A stretch of DNA of 64,000 nucleotides from Haloarcula litorea (GTDB lineage: Archaea > Halobacteriota > Halobacteria > Halobacteriales > Haloarculaceae): positions 62,001-126,000 of the forward strand of contig NZ_CP119779.1 of assembly GCF_029338195.1 (NCBI RefSeq), written 5' to 3'. This document shows, in pieces, positions 9,934-18,879 of this stretch. Numbering within the stretch: position 1 is the stretch's first letter; each line of letters begins with the position of its first letter. The position numbers and the translations under genes were made by a program. The notes beneath the pieces are model-generated. The model was not told where the DNA came from. It was given only the letters and a program-made list of their open reading frames with translations, and did no database searches.

Positions 9934-10728
9934 TCACTCGCCGTCGAGCAGCCCCGACTCCGCGAGCGGCGTCGACGCCGCCCGGTACTCCTCGTATCGG
10001 TCCCGCGCCCAGGCCAGCACGTCCGGGTGAGCCGTGTCGACGGCGGCCCGCAGGACCCCGCGGTCGTCCCGGACCAGCAGGATCACGTCGTCGTCGGCCA
10101 CCGTGACCGCCAGGGGGATCTCGCCGTCGGCGACTCGGACCGAGGCCGCCTCGGCCCGCGCGAGCGTGCGGAGCTGCCGGCCGAGCGTCTCGTCGGCCAG
10201 CAGCGCCTCGACGGCGGGCCGCGAGAGGACCACGTCGAACCGCCGTTCGTCGATCCGCTCGGTCGCGGCGGCGAGGATCTGATCGTTGAGCGCGTGGGAG
10301 AACGCGACGACCTCGTCGGCGTCCCCGACCAGCTCCAGGAGCCGCTGGAGCGGCGCGTTCGGACGGGTCTGTGTCGGCCGGGTGATGGTGGCGTCCGCGA
10401 GGTGCCGGAGGTCGAAGTCCATCGCCTCGGCCGGGAGGAACTCGACGACGCCCCGGAGCTCCCGCTCGGTCGCGAGGACGTCCAGCAGGTTCCGGAAGCC
10501 GTCGGCGACGAGTTCGCCGGTGGCCGTGGCGACGTAGCCGCCGTCGGCCCGGCGGACCCACTCCCGGTCCTCGAAGTCGCCGAGGATGCGCCCGAGCGTC
10601 GCCTGCGAGGCACCGGTCTCGGCGGCCAGCTCCGAGCGGGTGTGGTGGCCGGCCGCGAGCAGTTCCAGCACCGCGACGCGGTTGGCCGACAGCGCGAGGA
10701 ACTCCACCTCCGCCAGCGTGTCGTCCAT
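9934..10728 (-). CDS. Winged-helix regulator with FilR1-like C-terminal domain
   Basis: 264 residues. The N-terminal winged helix (about 8-75) has SELAAETGASQATLGRILGDF as the recognition segment. A larger C-terminal domain follows with the pattern seen in haloarchaeal relatives of the methanogenesis regulator FilR1 (beta-rich with a short helical section, LRDDRGVLRAAVDT). A TATA-like element (AAAAGAGTATGA on the minus strand, 10752-10763) lies about 28 bases upstream of the ATG. It diverges from the EamA transporter; a GAAAC-T-GTTTC palindrome in the shared intergenic region could be its binding site. Confidence 0.82.
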   Translation of the reverse strand: MDDTLAEVEFLALSANRVAVLELLAAGHHTRSELAAETGASQATLGRILGDFEDREWVRRADGGYVATATGELVADGFRNLLDVLATERELRGVVEFLPAEAMDFDLRHLADATITRPTQTRPNAPLQRLLELVGDADEVVAFSHALNDQILAAATERIDERRFDVVLSRPAVEALLADETLGRQLRTLARAEAASVRVADGEIPLAVTVADDDVILLVRDDRGVLRAAVDTAHPDVLAWARDRYEEYRAASTPLAESGLLDGE

Positions 10729-10770
10729 ACCGACGGCAGCGCCGCCGTCCTCATACTCTTTTCGCAGCGT

Positions 10771-10781
10771 GAAACTGTTTC
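10771..10781. promoter_or_regulatory. Short palindrome between a regulator gene and the EamA gene (candidate operator)
   Basis: GAAAC-T-GTTTC is a perfect 5+5 inverted repeat, followed closely by a second GTGAAA half-site (10786-10791). It lies about 40 bases upstream of the regulator start and about 170 bases before EamA. Short palindromes of this type are common operator sites for dimeric winged-helix proteins. Confidence 0.4.
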
Positions 10782-10936
10782 GCGGTGTGAAAGCCCGGCG
10801 AGCGGCGTCGCTCCCGAGCCGCCGTGTAACGTTTTCTGAACGGCCCTATACGTCTGTCTCCCCTCTCTCGAAGTACGATGAGAGATTCTCACTGCGGCTC
10901 TGCGACCGCTCTCCTCGGTTCCGATGGGATCGCACC

Positions 10937-10943
10937 GGAGGTG
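10937..10943 (+). promoter_or_regulatory. Strong Shine-Dalgarno that decides the EamA start
   Basis: GGAGGTG exactly matches the haloarchaeal 16S rRNA 3' end and ends ten bases before GTG 10954. It favours that GTG (or the next one at 10957) over the ATG at 10924, which lies upstream of the site. Confidence 0.6.
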
Positions 10944-10953
10944 CGTGGATAGC

Positions 10954-11934
10954 GTGGTGTCACGTCGCTCGCTCGCGTTCGGCGCGCTCGTCAGTCTGCT
11001 GTTCGGCGGGAACTTCGTCGCCGTCAAGGCGGGCCTGTCGTACCTACCGCCGCTGCTGTTCGTCGCCTTCCGCTTCGACGTGGCCGCCGTCGCGCTGCTC
11101 GGGTACGTCCTCGTCACCCGGTCGCGAGACGACCTGCTCCCGCGGACCCGCGGCGACCTGGCCGGCATCCTCGCGACGGGCGTGCTCGCGCTGGGGCTGA
11201 CCAACGCCCTGCTGTTCGTGGGCCAGCAGGGAGCCTCAAGCGCCGTCGGGGCCATCCTGTTCAGTCTCAACCCGATCCTGACGCCGGTGTTCGCGGCCCT
11301 GCTGTTGCGGGACGAGCGGCTCTCCCGCCGGGGTGCCGTCGGCCTGCTCCTCGGGCTGGTCGGCGTCGCGCTCGTCGTGAACCCCGACCCGGCGACGATC
11401 GCCGACGGCGGCGTCGCGAAACTGCTCCTGTTCGCCGCGGCCGTCGCCGGGGCGCTGGGGACGGTCCTCGTGCGCCGGAGCGGCGGCGAGCTGTCCAGCA
11501 CCGTCCGGACGGCGTGGGCGCTGCCGTTCGCGGCGGCGCTGTGTCACACCGCCAGCCTCCGTGCGGGCGAGTCCGTCGCCGGCGTCGTCTGGGCACCCGC
11601 CGCCGTCGCCGCGTTGCTGTACGTCGGCGTCCTGGCCGGGGCCGTCGCCTACGTGGTCTACTTCGGGCTGCTCGACACCGCCGGCGCGACGCACACGAAC
11701 GTCGTGTTCTACGCGGTGCCGCTCGTCTCCACGCTCGGCGGGTGGGCGCTCCTCGGCGAGGCCGTCGCGCCGCCGGCCGCCGTGGGCTTCCTCGTGGTGT
11801 TCGCCGGCTTCGCCGTCCTCGGGAGCGAGTCCCTGTCCCTGCCCGCGCCGCCGGCGTGGCTCGCCGGCCGCCGCCGGGCCGGGGCGGACCGCCTCTCGGT
11901 CACCGAGGAACGGACCGGCTTCGAGTCCGACTGA
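10954..11934 (+). CDS. EamA/DMT-superfamily transporter
   Basis: 326 residues from GTG 10954. About ten hydrophobic helices are arranged as two EamA repeats: first repeat SLLFGGNFVAVKAGL with a conserved Phe/Arg-containing segment (FVAFRFD), second repeat starting near LLLFAAAVAGALGTVLVRR, with the family hallmark GAVAYVVYFGLL and PLVSTLGGWALLGE. A basic cytoplasmic tail follows. DMT exporters move amino acids, nucleotides or drugs outward; the substrate is unknown. It diverges from a winged-helix regulator that may control it. The ATG at 10924 is an alternative start. Confidence 0.88.
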   Translation: MVSRRSLAFGALVSLLFGGNFVAVKAGLSYLPPLLFVAFRFDVAAVALLGYVLVTRSRDDLLPRTRGDLAGILATGVLALGLTNALLFVGQQGASSAVGAILFSLNPILTPVFAALLLRDERLSRRGAVGLLLGLVGVALVVNPDPATIADGGVAKLLLFAAAVAGALGTVLVRRSGGELSSTVRTAWALPFAAALCHTASLRAGESVAGVVWAPAAVAALLYVGVLAGAVAYVVYFGLLDTAGATHTNVVFYAVPLVSTLGGWALLGEAVAPPAAVGFLVVFAGFAVLGSESLSLPAPPAWLAGRRRAGADRLSVTEERTGFESD

Positions 11935-11990
11935 GGCCGGTCGCCGCGGCGGACGAAACTATTTGTTCTCTCGCCGAAACTTGCGTGGTG

Positions 11991-13235
11991 ATGACGACCA
12001 CACTGCGACTGCTCGCCCGCCCGTTCGACGGCTTCGAGCGCGCGCTCGACCGGCAGATCGCGTCGTTCGCGTCGGCGACCGACGCGGCCGTCGAGGTCGA
12101 GCGGGACCACCGTCCGCTCCCGGAGATCCACGAGGCGTTCGTCGAGGGCGAGCGCCTCGCGGCCGGCGAGTACGACCTGTTCCTCTGTCTGAGCGACTGG
12201 CTGCCGGCCGTCGCCGAGCGCGGCCTCGTCGAACCGCTGGACGGCCGGCTCGACGCGACCCCGCCGCCGGACTGGCCCGAGGGGTGGGCCGAGAGTATGC
12301 GCGACCTCGTCACCTACGAGGGGACCACCTACGGCGTCCCCTACCACGACGGCCCGGAGGTGTTCTTCTACCGCGAGGACCTCTTCGAGAACGCGGCCGA
12401 ACAGCGGGCCTTCCGGGAGGCGTACGGTCGGCCGCTGTCCGTGCCGCGCACGTGGTCGGAGTTCCTGGAGGTGGCGGAGTTCTTCACCCGGCCCGAGGAG
12501 GACCTCTGGGGGACCGTCGTGGCGGCGCTCCCGGACGGCCACAACGACGTCTACGACTTCCTGATCCAGCTCTGGAGCCGCGGGGGCGAGGTGTTCACCG
12601 ACGAGATGACGCCGGCGTTCGACTCCGAGGCCGGCGTCGACGCGCTCCGGTACTACCGGGACCTGATCCACGAACACGAGGTGGCACCGCCGGCGTCGCT
12701 GGAGATGGAGAGCGTCGACTCGGGACGGTTCTACGCCGACGGGAAGGCCGCGATGATGTGGAACTGGTCGGGGTTCGGGGCGATGGCGGAGGACCCCGAC
12801 TCGGACGTGTTCGGCCGAGTCGACTACGGTCTCATCCCGCGGGCCGACACGCCCGAGGGCCGGCACACCTCGCTGACCGTCCTCTACGGACTGACCGTCC
12901 CGTCGAGCGCCGACCACCCCGACCTCGCGTACGACTTCGTCAGGCACGCCGCCTCGCCCGAGATGGACCGCGTGACGACCGAGGAGGGGGCCTCCGGGAC
13001 CCGGCTGTCGACGTGGCGCGACCCGGAGGTCCGCCAGCGGGAGTCGTTCTACTCGATGGTCGAGGAGATCAACACGGGTGCGGTCGACACGCTCCCGCAG
13101 CTCCCCGAGTACACCGCGTTCAACGAGATCCTGAACGAGGCCGTCGAGGCGGCCGTCGTGGACCGGTCGGCGACGCCCGAGGCGGCGCTGTCCGAGGCCG
13201 CGGCGCGGACCGAGGCGCTGCTGGACGGGGCGTAG
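11991..13235 (+). CDS. ABC-type sugar-binding-protein homologue lacking a signal peptide
   Basis: 414 residues. It has the fold pattern of family 1 carbohydrate-binding proteins: LRLLARPFDGFERALDRQI at the N-terminus, YDLFLCLSDWLPAVAERG, then TYEGTTYGVPYHDGPEVFFY (hinge and ligand area), MMWNWSGFGAM, and LTVLYGLTVPSSADHPDLAYDF. The protein starts straight at the first beta strand: no Tat or Sec signal and no lipobox, and a TATA-like AACTATTTG about 30 bases before ATG 11991 makes a longer protein unlikely. It would therefore stay in the cytoplasm. No permease or ATPase gene is nearby. It may be a cytoplasmic sugar-binding or regulatory protein. Confidence 0.8.
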   Translation: MTTTLRLLARPFDGFERALDRQIASFASATDAAVEVERDHRPLPEIHEAFVEGERLAAGEYDLFLCLSDWLPAVAERGLVEPLDGRLDATPPPDWPEGWAESMRDLVTYEGTTYGVPYHDGPEVFFYREDLFENAAEQRAFREAYGRPLSVPRTWSEFLEVAEFFTRPEEDLWGTVVAALPDGHNDVYDFLIQLWSRGGEVFTDEMTPAFDSEAGVDALRYYRDLIHEHEVAPPASLEMESVDSGRFYADGKAAMMWNWSGFGAMAEDPDSDVFGRVDYGLIPRADTPEGRHTSLTVLYGLTVPSSADHPDLAYDFVRHAASPEMDRVTTEEGASGTRLSTWRDPEVRQRESFYSMVEEINTGAVDTLPQLPEYTAFNEILNEAVEAAVVDRSATPEAALSEAAARTEALLDGA

Positions 13236-13291
13236 GCCGCCACGGGGGCGACACCCCAGTTTATGTCGTCGCCTGTCCAACTGACGACACT

Positions 13292-13753
13292 ATGCAGGCA
13301 CCTGCCAAAGACACGGACCGCTACTTCGAGGCGATCGAGGAGGGCGAGGAGTTCACCGTCGAACAGGCCCGCACGATCACCGAGGCCGACGTGGTCAACT
13401 TCGCCGGCGTCTCCGGCGACTTCCACCCCCTCCACGTGAGCCGGACCGCCGGCGAGGCGTCGGAGTTCGGCGAGCGGATCGCCCACGGCAACCTCGTGTT
13501 CTCGGTCGCGGAGGCGCTGGTCGCCGACATGAACCCGAAGTCGTTCTCCTACGGCTACGACGGGCTTCGATTCGTCGACCCGGTACCGGTCGACACGACG
13601 CTGACGGTCCACCGCGAGGTCGTCGAGACCGAGGACTACAACGACGCGCTCGGCCGCGTCGTCTACGAGTACGCGGCCGAGAACGAGGCCGGCGAGACGC
13701 TGCTGGTCTGTGAGCACATCACGCTGGTCGAGAAGCGGGACGCCGGCGACTAG
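13292..13753 (+). CDS. MaoC-family (R)-specific enoyl-CoA hydratase
   Basis: 153 residues, a single hot-dog domain. The hydratase signature is present: FAGVSGDFHPLH (catalytic Asp and His) and ERIAHGNLVFSVAEAL. It hydrates trans-2-enoyl-CoA to (R)-3-hydroxyacyl-CoA; in haloarchaea such proteins can feed polyhydroxyalkanoate synthesis. A TATA-like GTTTATG about 28 bases before the ATG suggests a leaderless mRNA. The 3' end overlaps the convergent acyl-CoA synthetase gene by four bases. Confidence 0.9.
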   Translation: MQAPAKDTDRYFEAIEEGEEFTVEQARTITEADVVNFAGVSGDFHPLHVSRTAGEASEFGERIAHGNLVFSVAEALVADMNPKSFSYGYDGLRFVDPVPVDTTLTVHREVVETEDYNDALGRVVYEYAAENEAGETLLVCEHITLVEKRDAGD

Positions 13754-15405
13754 TCGAACAGCGCCGCGCGGTCGACCTTCCCCGACCGCGTCTCGGGGAG
13801 GTCGTCGACGAACTCGATCTCCCGCGGGACCTTGTACGCGCCGAGCTCGTCCCGGACTCGCTCGCGGAGGCGCTCGGCCAGCGCCTCGCTCCCCTCGCCC
13901 CGCGGAACGACGTACGCAGTCACCCGCTGGCCGCGCGTCTCGTCGGCGACGCCGCCGACCACGCTGTCGAGGACCTCCTCGTCGGCGTCGAGGACACGCT
14001 CGACTTCGAGCGGGCTGACCCGGTACCCCGACGTGACTATCAGGTCGTCCCGACGCCCCCTGTGCCAGAGGTAGCCGTCCTCGTCCCGGACCGCCGCGTC
14101 GCCCGTCCGGAAGCGCCCGTTCGCGAAGAACGCCCCCTCCGTGGCCGCGTCGTCGCCCCAGTAGCCCAGAAACAGCGCGGGGTCGGGCGGCTCGACGGCG
14201 ACCTCGCCGACGGTCCCCGGCGGCACCTGTTCGCCCGCCTCGTCGACGATCACCACCTCGTGGCCCGGGTACGGTCGGCCCATCGACCCCGGCCTGACGG
14301 GGTAGGCGGCGGCGCAGTTGCCCACCAAGGCGTTGGCCTCGGTCTGTCCGTAGGCCTCGTTCACGTCGACGCCGAGGGCGTCGGCGATCCACGACAGCAG
14401 GTCCGGCGGTACCGCCTCGCCGCCGCTGTTGACCACGTCGAGGGCGGCGAAGTCGTAGGTAGGTCCGTCGGTGAGGTGCGTCCGGAGCTTCCGGAGCGCG
14501 GTGGCGGGCGCGAAGGCGTGGGTGACCCGCTCGCGGTCCAGCAGGGCACAGGCGCGGGCGGCGTCGAACCCCGACCGGCGACAGCGGGCGACGACCGTCC
14601 CGCCGACGGCCAGCGTCGGGTACACCACGTCGAACAGCGCGCCGGCCCACGCCCACTCGGCCGGTGTCCAGACCCGGCTCGCGGCGGCCCGCTCGGGGCC
14701 GAACAGGTGGAACCAACAGTGGTAGCCCGGCAGCGACCCCGCGAGGTACCGGTGGCCCTGCAGGACCCCCTTCGGGTCGCCGGTCGTCCCCGACGTGTAC
14801 AGCAGCATCGCCGGGTCCTCGGGGCTCGTCGCCACCGGGTCGACGCTCGCCGTCGGGTCGACGTGCTCGCCGAGGCCGCCCAGCGCCGGCAGGTCGCCAT
14901 CGTAGCCGCCGGGGCGGACGAGCAGCGTCTCGTCGGGCTTGACGGCCCCGTCGAGGGCGAGCGCGTCGGCGCGCTCCCGGTCCAGGATCAGGACGGCGCT
15001 GCCGCTGTCCGACAGCGAGTGTGCGACGGCCGCCTCGCCCAGCAGCATCGACACCGGGACGACGACGGCCCCGAGCCGCAGCGCCCCGAGGTGCGCGACG
15101 AGCAGTTCCGGACAGGTCGGGAGACAGACCGCGACCCGGTCCCCGCGACCGACGCCGGTGGCAGCGAGCCGGGCGGCCAGCGCGTCCGAGGCGGCGTCGA
15201 GGTCGCCGTAGCCGAACGAGCGCGCGGTCCCGCCCTCGTCGACGTGCCGCAGGGCCGTCGCCGAGGCGTCCCCGGACAGCGCGGCCTCGGCGACGTTGTA
15301 CGTCTCCGGGAGGTGCCACGCGAACCCCTCGTGGAGGTCCTCGCCCGCCGTCGGGTCCGGCAGATCGTAGCCGAGCGGCCGCGTCCACCGCTCAGACATC
15401 GCCAC
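13750..15405 (-). CDS. Acyl-CoA synthetase (AMP-forming, medium-chain type)
   Basis: 551 residues. The AMP-binding P-loop is YTSGTTGDPKG, the adenine/acyl region NEAYGQTEAN, and the hinge GYLWHRGRRDDLIVTSGYR; the catalytic lysine is in ETRSGKVDRAAL at the C-terminus. It activates a carboxylic acid with ATP and CoA. The length and motifs resemble the medium-chain acyl-CoA synthetase group; the acid is unknown. Its start overlaps the end of the GH88 gene by 14 bases, so the two are coupled. ATG 15399 two codons later is an alternative start. Confidence 0.93.
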   Translation of the reverse strand: MAMSERWTRPLGYDLPDPTAGEDLHEGFAWHLPETYNVAEAALSGDASATALRHVDEGGTARSFGYGDLDAASDALAARLAATGVGRGDRVAVCLPTCPELLVAHLGALRLGAVVVPVSMLLGEAAVAHSLSDSGSAVLILDRERADALALDGAVKPDETLLVRPGGYDGDLPALGGLGEHVDPTASVDPVATSPEDPAMLLYTSGTTGDPKGVLQGHRYLAGSLPGYHCWFHLFGPERAAASRVWTPAEWAWAGALFDVVYPTLAVGGTVVARCRRSGFDAARACALLDRERVTHAFAPATALRKLRTHLTDGPTYDFAALDVVNSGGEAVPPDLLSWIADALGVDVNEAYGQTEANALVGNCAAAYPVRPGSMGRPYPGHEVVIVDEAGEQVPPGTVGEVAVEPPDPALFLGYWGDDAATEGAFFANGRFRTGDAAVRDEDGYLWHRGRRDDLIVTSGYRVSPLEVERVLDADEEVLDSVVGGVADETRGQRVTAYVVPRGEGSEALAERLRERVRDELGAYKVPREIEFVDDLPETRSGKVDRAALFD

Positions 15406-16546
15406 GGAGCGCCGCGACGGTGCGGGCGACGTAGTAGTCCGTCCACACCAGTTCGTTGTCGGTCGCGTACCCGCCGGGCGCGTTGAAACAGCCGTGCAGG
15501 ACGCCGCCGTACTGCGGGTCGGCGTCGTCGGTGACGAGGTAGTCCGAGAGCAGCGACCCCAGCACGTCCCGGCCGTAGGTCCGCAGGTTCGCGGTCGCGT
15601 CTCGCTCGGGCAGGCGCGCCAGCCCGTACGCCACCAGCGCGGCCGCGCTCGTGTCCCGGGGCGTCTCCGGCGTCACCTCGGCCTCGAAGTCCCAGTACGG
15701 CACGCCGTCGTCGGGCGTGTGCGCCCGGTAGTACGACACCGCCAGCCGGAGCGCGTCCAGGTACCGCTGTGCGCCCGTCTCCGCGTACGCACGGGCGAGA
15801 CCGGCGACGTGCCACCCCTGCCCGCGCGCCCAGCAAGTGTCGTCGCCGGCCGCGAGTTCGTTGTACTGGCGCTCCAGCGCACCGGTCTCGCCGTCGAAGA
15901 CGGCGTGGTGCCACGTCCGCCCGTCGTCGCGGACGTACCAGTCGAGGTGGCGGTCGGCGTGGGAGACCGCGGCGTCCCGGAACCGCGGGTCGTTCGTCTC
16001 GCGGTAGGCCCGCCACAGGACCGGCAGCGCGGTGTAGACGTTGTCGACGGCACCGATGCGGTCACCCGGTGGGCCGTGGTCGCTCTCCGGGCCACGGAAC
16101 TGTTCGGGACCCTTGATGTCGAGATCGCCCAGCGGGACCTGCCGCGCGTCCCCGCGGTAGTCCGCGAGCATCGCGTCGGCACCGTCCAGCCCCAGCGCGA
16201 ACAGGGAGCGGTCGCCGGTGTGGTCGTACCCCCGGAACCCCGCGTAGTGGGCGTTCATCCCCCGGAACATCGTGTGTTCGGGCATCCCGTCGCGCATTCG
16301 AGCGGTGTGCTCGCGGGCCGCCCGTTCGAACCGCGCGGCGTCGTCGCCGTCCGTCCACTCGCCGGCCAGCCACAGCAGCCCGATCCAGTGCCCGCCACAC
16401 CAGTTGCCGTCCGGCGTCGTCACCCAGCCGTCGTCGTAGAAGTAGGGGAACGCGTCGCCGGTCGCGTCGAGCGTGGCGTCGACGCGGTCCCGCAGCGCAC
16501 GGACCGCGTCGTCGAGCCTCGTGTCGGAGAGCGACGGGGTTGTCAT
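15392..16546 (-). CDS. Glycoside hydrolase family 88-like protein (unsaturated glucuronyl hydrolase type)
   Basis: 384 residues from ATG 16546. An (alpha/alpha)6-barrel protein: WCGGHWIGLLWLAGEWTD near the N-terminus, GAVDNVYTALPVLWRAYR, CWARGQGWHVAGLARAY, and the C-terminal signature DTSAAALVAYGLARL with NELVWTDYYVARTVAAL. These are the conserved blocks of GH88/GH105 enzymes, which release unsaturated uronic acids from oligosaccharides by hydration. No signal peptide, so it works on imported oligosaccharides. It is the first gene of an overlapping pair with an acyl-CoA synthetase, an unusual partner, and diverges from a CoA transferase gene. Confidence 0.87.
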   Translation of the reverse strand: MTTPSLSDTRLDDAVRALRDRVDATLDATGDAFPYFYDDGWVTTPDGNWCGGHWIGLLWLAGEWTDGDDAARFERAAREHTARMRDGMPEHTMFRGMNAHYAGFRGYDHTGDRSLFALGLDGADAMLADYRGDARQVPLGDLDIKGPEQFRGPESDHGPPGDRIGAVDNVYTALPVLWRAYRETNDPRFRDAAVSHADRHLDWYVRDDGRTWHHAVFDGETGALERQYNELAAGDDTCWARGQGWHVAGLARAYAETGAQRYLDALRLAVSYYRAHTPDDGVPYWDFEAEVTPETPRDTSAAALVAYGLARLPERDATANLRTYGRDVLGSLLSDYLVTDDADPQYGGVLHGCFNAPGGYATDNELVWTDYYVARTVAALRGDV

Positions 16547-16635
16547 ACGTTGGCAATCGACGACGGCGCACAAGAACGCTCCGGCGACCCGGCCGCGACC
16601 GTACCCTTATGCTGTCCTGCGCGGTAGCTGTTGCC

Positions 16636-17829
16636 ATGACACAGGCGCTGGCGGGCGTTCGGATCGCCGACTTCACCACCGCCCACCAGGGGCCGTGGGC
16701 GACCCAGAAGCTGGGCGATATGGGAGCGGACGTGATCAAGATCGAGCGGCCGGGCGGCGAGTGGAGTCGCGACCTCTCGGCGGGAGCCGGCCACGACGTC
16801 GACGGGGAGAGCCCGTTCTGGCTCTCGGCCAACCGCAGCAAGCGCTCGGTCACGCTCGACCTGAAGGCCGACGAGGGCCGGGCCGCCGCACTCGACGTCG
16901 CCGCCGGGGCCGACGCCGTCGTCGAGAACTTCCGGCCGGGCGTGATGGACCGCCTCGGACTCGCCTACGACGACGTCCGGGCGGTCAACCCCGAGGTGGT
17001 GTACGTCTCCGCGTCCGGGTTCGGGAGCGACGGGCCGCTGTCCGACCGCCCCGGACAGGACCTCCTGATGCAGGCCCTCTGTGGCCTGACGACCGCGGTC
17101 GGCCACGCGGACCACCCGCCGATGCCGGTGCCGTTCCCGCTGGTCGACGGCCACTCCGCGATGCAGTTGGCGTTCAAGGCGATGGTCGCGCTCTTCCACC
17201 GGGAGCGAACCGGCGAGGGACAGCACGTCGAGGTGAACCTCCTCGACTCCGCGCTCGACACCCAGTGTCAGGCGTTCACCGTCGAACGCAACGTCGACCA
17301 CGACTTCGAGCGCAGCGCGACCGGGATCGGACAGAAGTACCTCCCCGCTCCGTACGGGCTCTACGAGACCGCCGACGGGCACGTCGCGATCTCGATGACG
17401 CCGCTGGACCGCCTCGCCGACGTCCTCGACCTGCCCGCCCTCGCCGAGTACAGCAAGCGGGAGGCGTTCACCCGCCGCGACGAGATCAAGCGGACGCTGG
17501 CGGAGACGACCCGCGAACGGACGACGGACGACCTGCTGGCGACGCTGCTCGACGCCGAGGTGTGGGCGGCCCGGGTCGACGACTTCGACGGCGCGGCGGC
17601 GAACCCGCAGGTCCGACACAACGAGATGCTCGTCGAGGTCCCCCACCCGACCGGCGGCACCTTCGAGACGACCGGGATCCCCGGCTCGCTCTCGGCGACG
17701 CCCGGGGAGATTCAGCGCGGTCCCCCCGCGCCGGGTGAACACACCGCCGAAGTCCTGGGGGAGGTCGGCTACACCGACTCCGAGATCGACGCGCTGGCGG
17801 CGGCGGGTGTGACCGACCCCGGCGAGTGA
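16636..17829 (+). CDS. Class III CoA transferase (CaiB/BaiF family)
   Basis: 397 residues. Characteristic blocks: GVRIADFTTAHQGPWATQKLGDMGADVIKIE at the N-terminus (first part of the Rossmann fold), VVENFRPGVMDRLG, and RPGQDLLMQALCGL, in which Asp142 matches the catalytic nucleophile that forms the aspartyl-CoA anhydride. Members exchange CoA between carboxylic acids. The acid is unknown, but the acyl-CoA synthetase and MaoC hydratase nearby suggest a short acyl-CoA catabolic set. The start is ATG 16636; a TATA-like CCTTATGC lies about 28 bases upstream. Confidence 0.93.
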   Translation: MTQALAGVRIADFTTAHQGPWATQKLGDMGADVIKIERPGGEWSRDLSAGAGHDVDGESPFWLSANRSKRSVTLDLKADEGRAAALDVAAGADAVVENFRPGVMDRLGLAYDDVRAVNPEVVYVSASGFGSDGPLSDRPGQDLLMQALCGLTTAVGHADHPPMPVPFPLVDGHSAMQLAFKAMVALFHRERTGEGQHVEVNLLDSALDTQCQAFTVERNVDHDFERSATGIGQKYLPAPYGLYETADGHVAISMTPLDRLADVLDLPALAEYSKREAFTRRDEIKRTLAETTRERTTDDLLATLLDAEVWAARVDDFDGAAANPQVRHNEMLVEVPHPTGGTFETTGIPGSLSATPGEIQRGPPAPGEHTAEVLGEVGYTDSEIDALAAAGVTDPGE

Positions 17830-17948
17830 CGCCACGGGCCGGACTCCGACGGTCGGGCGTCGACACGGGACGGTCACGCGGCCGGACTGTCGCGGCGGTC
17901 CCGCGAACCGGGCCAACCTTCATTATATAGCCCAGCAAACATACCTGT

Positions 17949-18413
17949 ATGGACTGCAGAGTCGTCGTCGAGGCCGCCGTCCCCGTGTACGACGTGGAGA
18001 CGTCGGACGAGGCCGTCCGCATCGCCATCTCCAAGACCGGGGAGATGCTGAATCCGGACCTCAACTACGTCGAGATCAACATGGGCGAGCGACACTGCCC
18101 GCACTGCGGCGACGAACTCGACCCGGCGTTCATCGCAGCGGACGAGAGCCTCGTCGCGCTCGAACTGGAGATGACCGTGTTCAACGTCGAACGTGACGAA
18201 CACGCCGCCCGGATCGCGAGGAAGGAGATCGGGCAGCGGCTGGAGAACATCCCGCTGACGGTTCTGGAGATCGAGGAGATCGTCGAGGACGACGACGAGG
18301 AGACCGCGGACGGCGGGACGGACGACGAGCCGACGGACGCGGGCAACGGTGGCGGCGAGACCGGTGACGACGACGAGGTGCTCCCCGAGTTCGAAGAGCT
18401 CATCGACGAGTGA
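17949..18413 (+). CDS. UPF0212 (DUF555) family protein
   Basis: 154 residues. The N-terminal part (1-115) is highly typical of the archaeal UPF0212 family: VVVEAAVPVYDVETSDEAVRIAISKTGEML, then a CPHCG knuckle, and a second related half (LELEMTVFNVERDEHAARIARKEIG), suggesting an internal duplication. The last 40 residues are an acidic Gly/Asp tail. Function unknown; the Cys pair suggests metal binding. A TATA-like TTATATA (17923-17929) is about 23 bases before the ATG. Confidence 0.9.
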   Translation: MDCRVVVEAAVPVYDVETSDEAVRIAISKTGEMLNPDLNYVEINMGERHCPHCGDELDPAFIAADESLVALELEMTVFNVERDEHAARIARKEIGQRLENIPLTVLEIEEIVEDDDEETADGGTDDEPTDAGNGGGETGDDDEVLPEFEELIDE

Positions 18414-18462
18414 GGAAGCCTGCGACTGGCGGGCGTCGTTCCGTGGCGGGGGAGAGAGGGAC

Positions 18463-18699
18463 TCAGTCCGCGGCGGCAGAAACCGGCTCTTTCTCTTCGT
18501 CGGTCATCTCCGAGGTGATCCCGTTGGCGATCGCGAAGACGGCCGCCTTGTGGTCGGTCTTCGACTTGTGAATGGATGTCGGCTTCACGCCGAGTTCCTC
18601 GTACTCGTCGTGGTCGACGGTCGTCTCCTTCTCCGCTTCGTAGTGGTTCTGTACTTGTGCAAGCAGGCCGTGAAGGTGAATGAGCTCCTGCTTCTTCAT
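18463..18699 (-). CDS. UPF0058 family protein
   Basis: 78 residues from the ATG at 18699 (MKKQELIHLHGLLAQVQNHY). The short helical protein with this N-terminal block, then EYEELGVKPTSIHKSKTDHKAAVFAIANGI, fits the archaeal UPF0058 family, of unknown function. It is richer in Lys and His than its neighbours. It converges on the UPF0212 gene. Confidence 0.85.
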   Translation of the reverse strand: MKKQELIHLHGLLAQVQNHYEAEKETTVDHDEYEELGVKPTSIHKSKTDHKAAVFAIANGITSEMTDEEKEPVSAAAD

Positions 18700-18879
18700 A
18701 GTCACCCACTGCTTACAACTGGAGGGTTATAGTACTACTCTGAAAATAGTTACCACACGTGGGCCTCACCAACGATCGTGAACGTTAGGCCGTGAGCGGG
18801 GCGAACGCGGGACCCCGGTGAGCGGAGACCCGACGGTCCGTTTGAAAGATTTTAGTCGTCTCACGAGACACGTTCGGAT

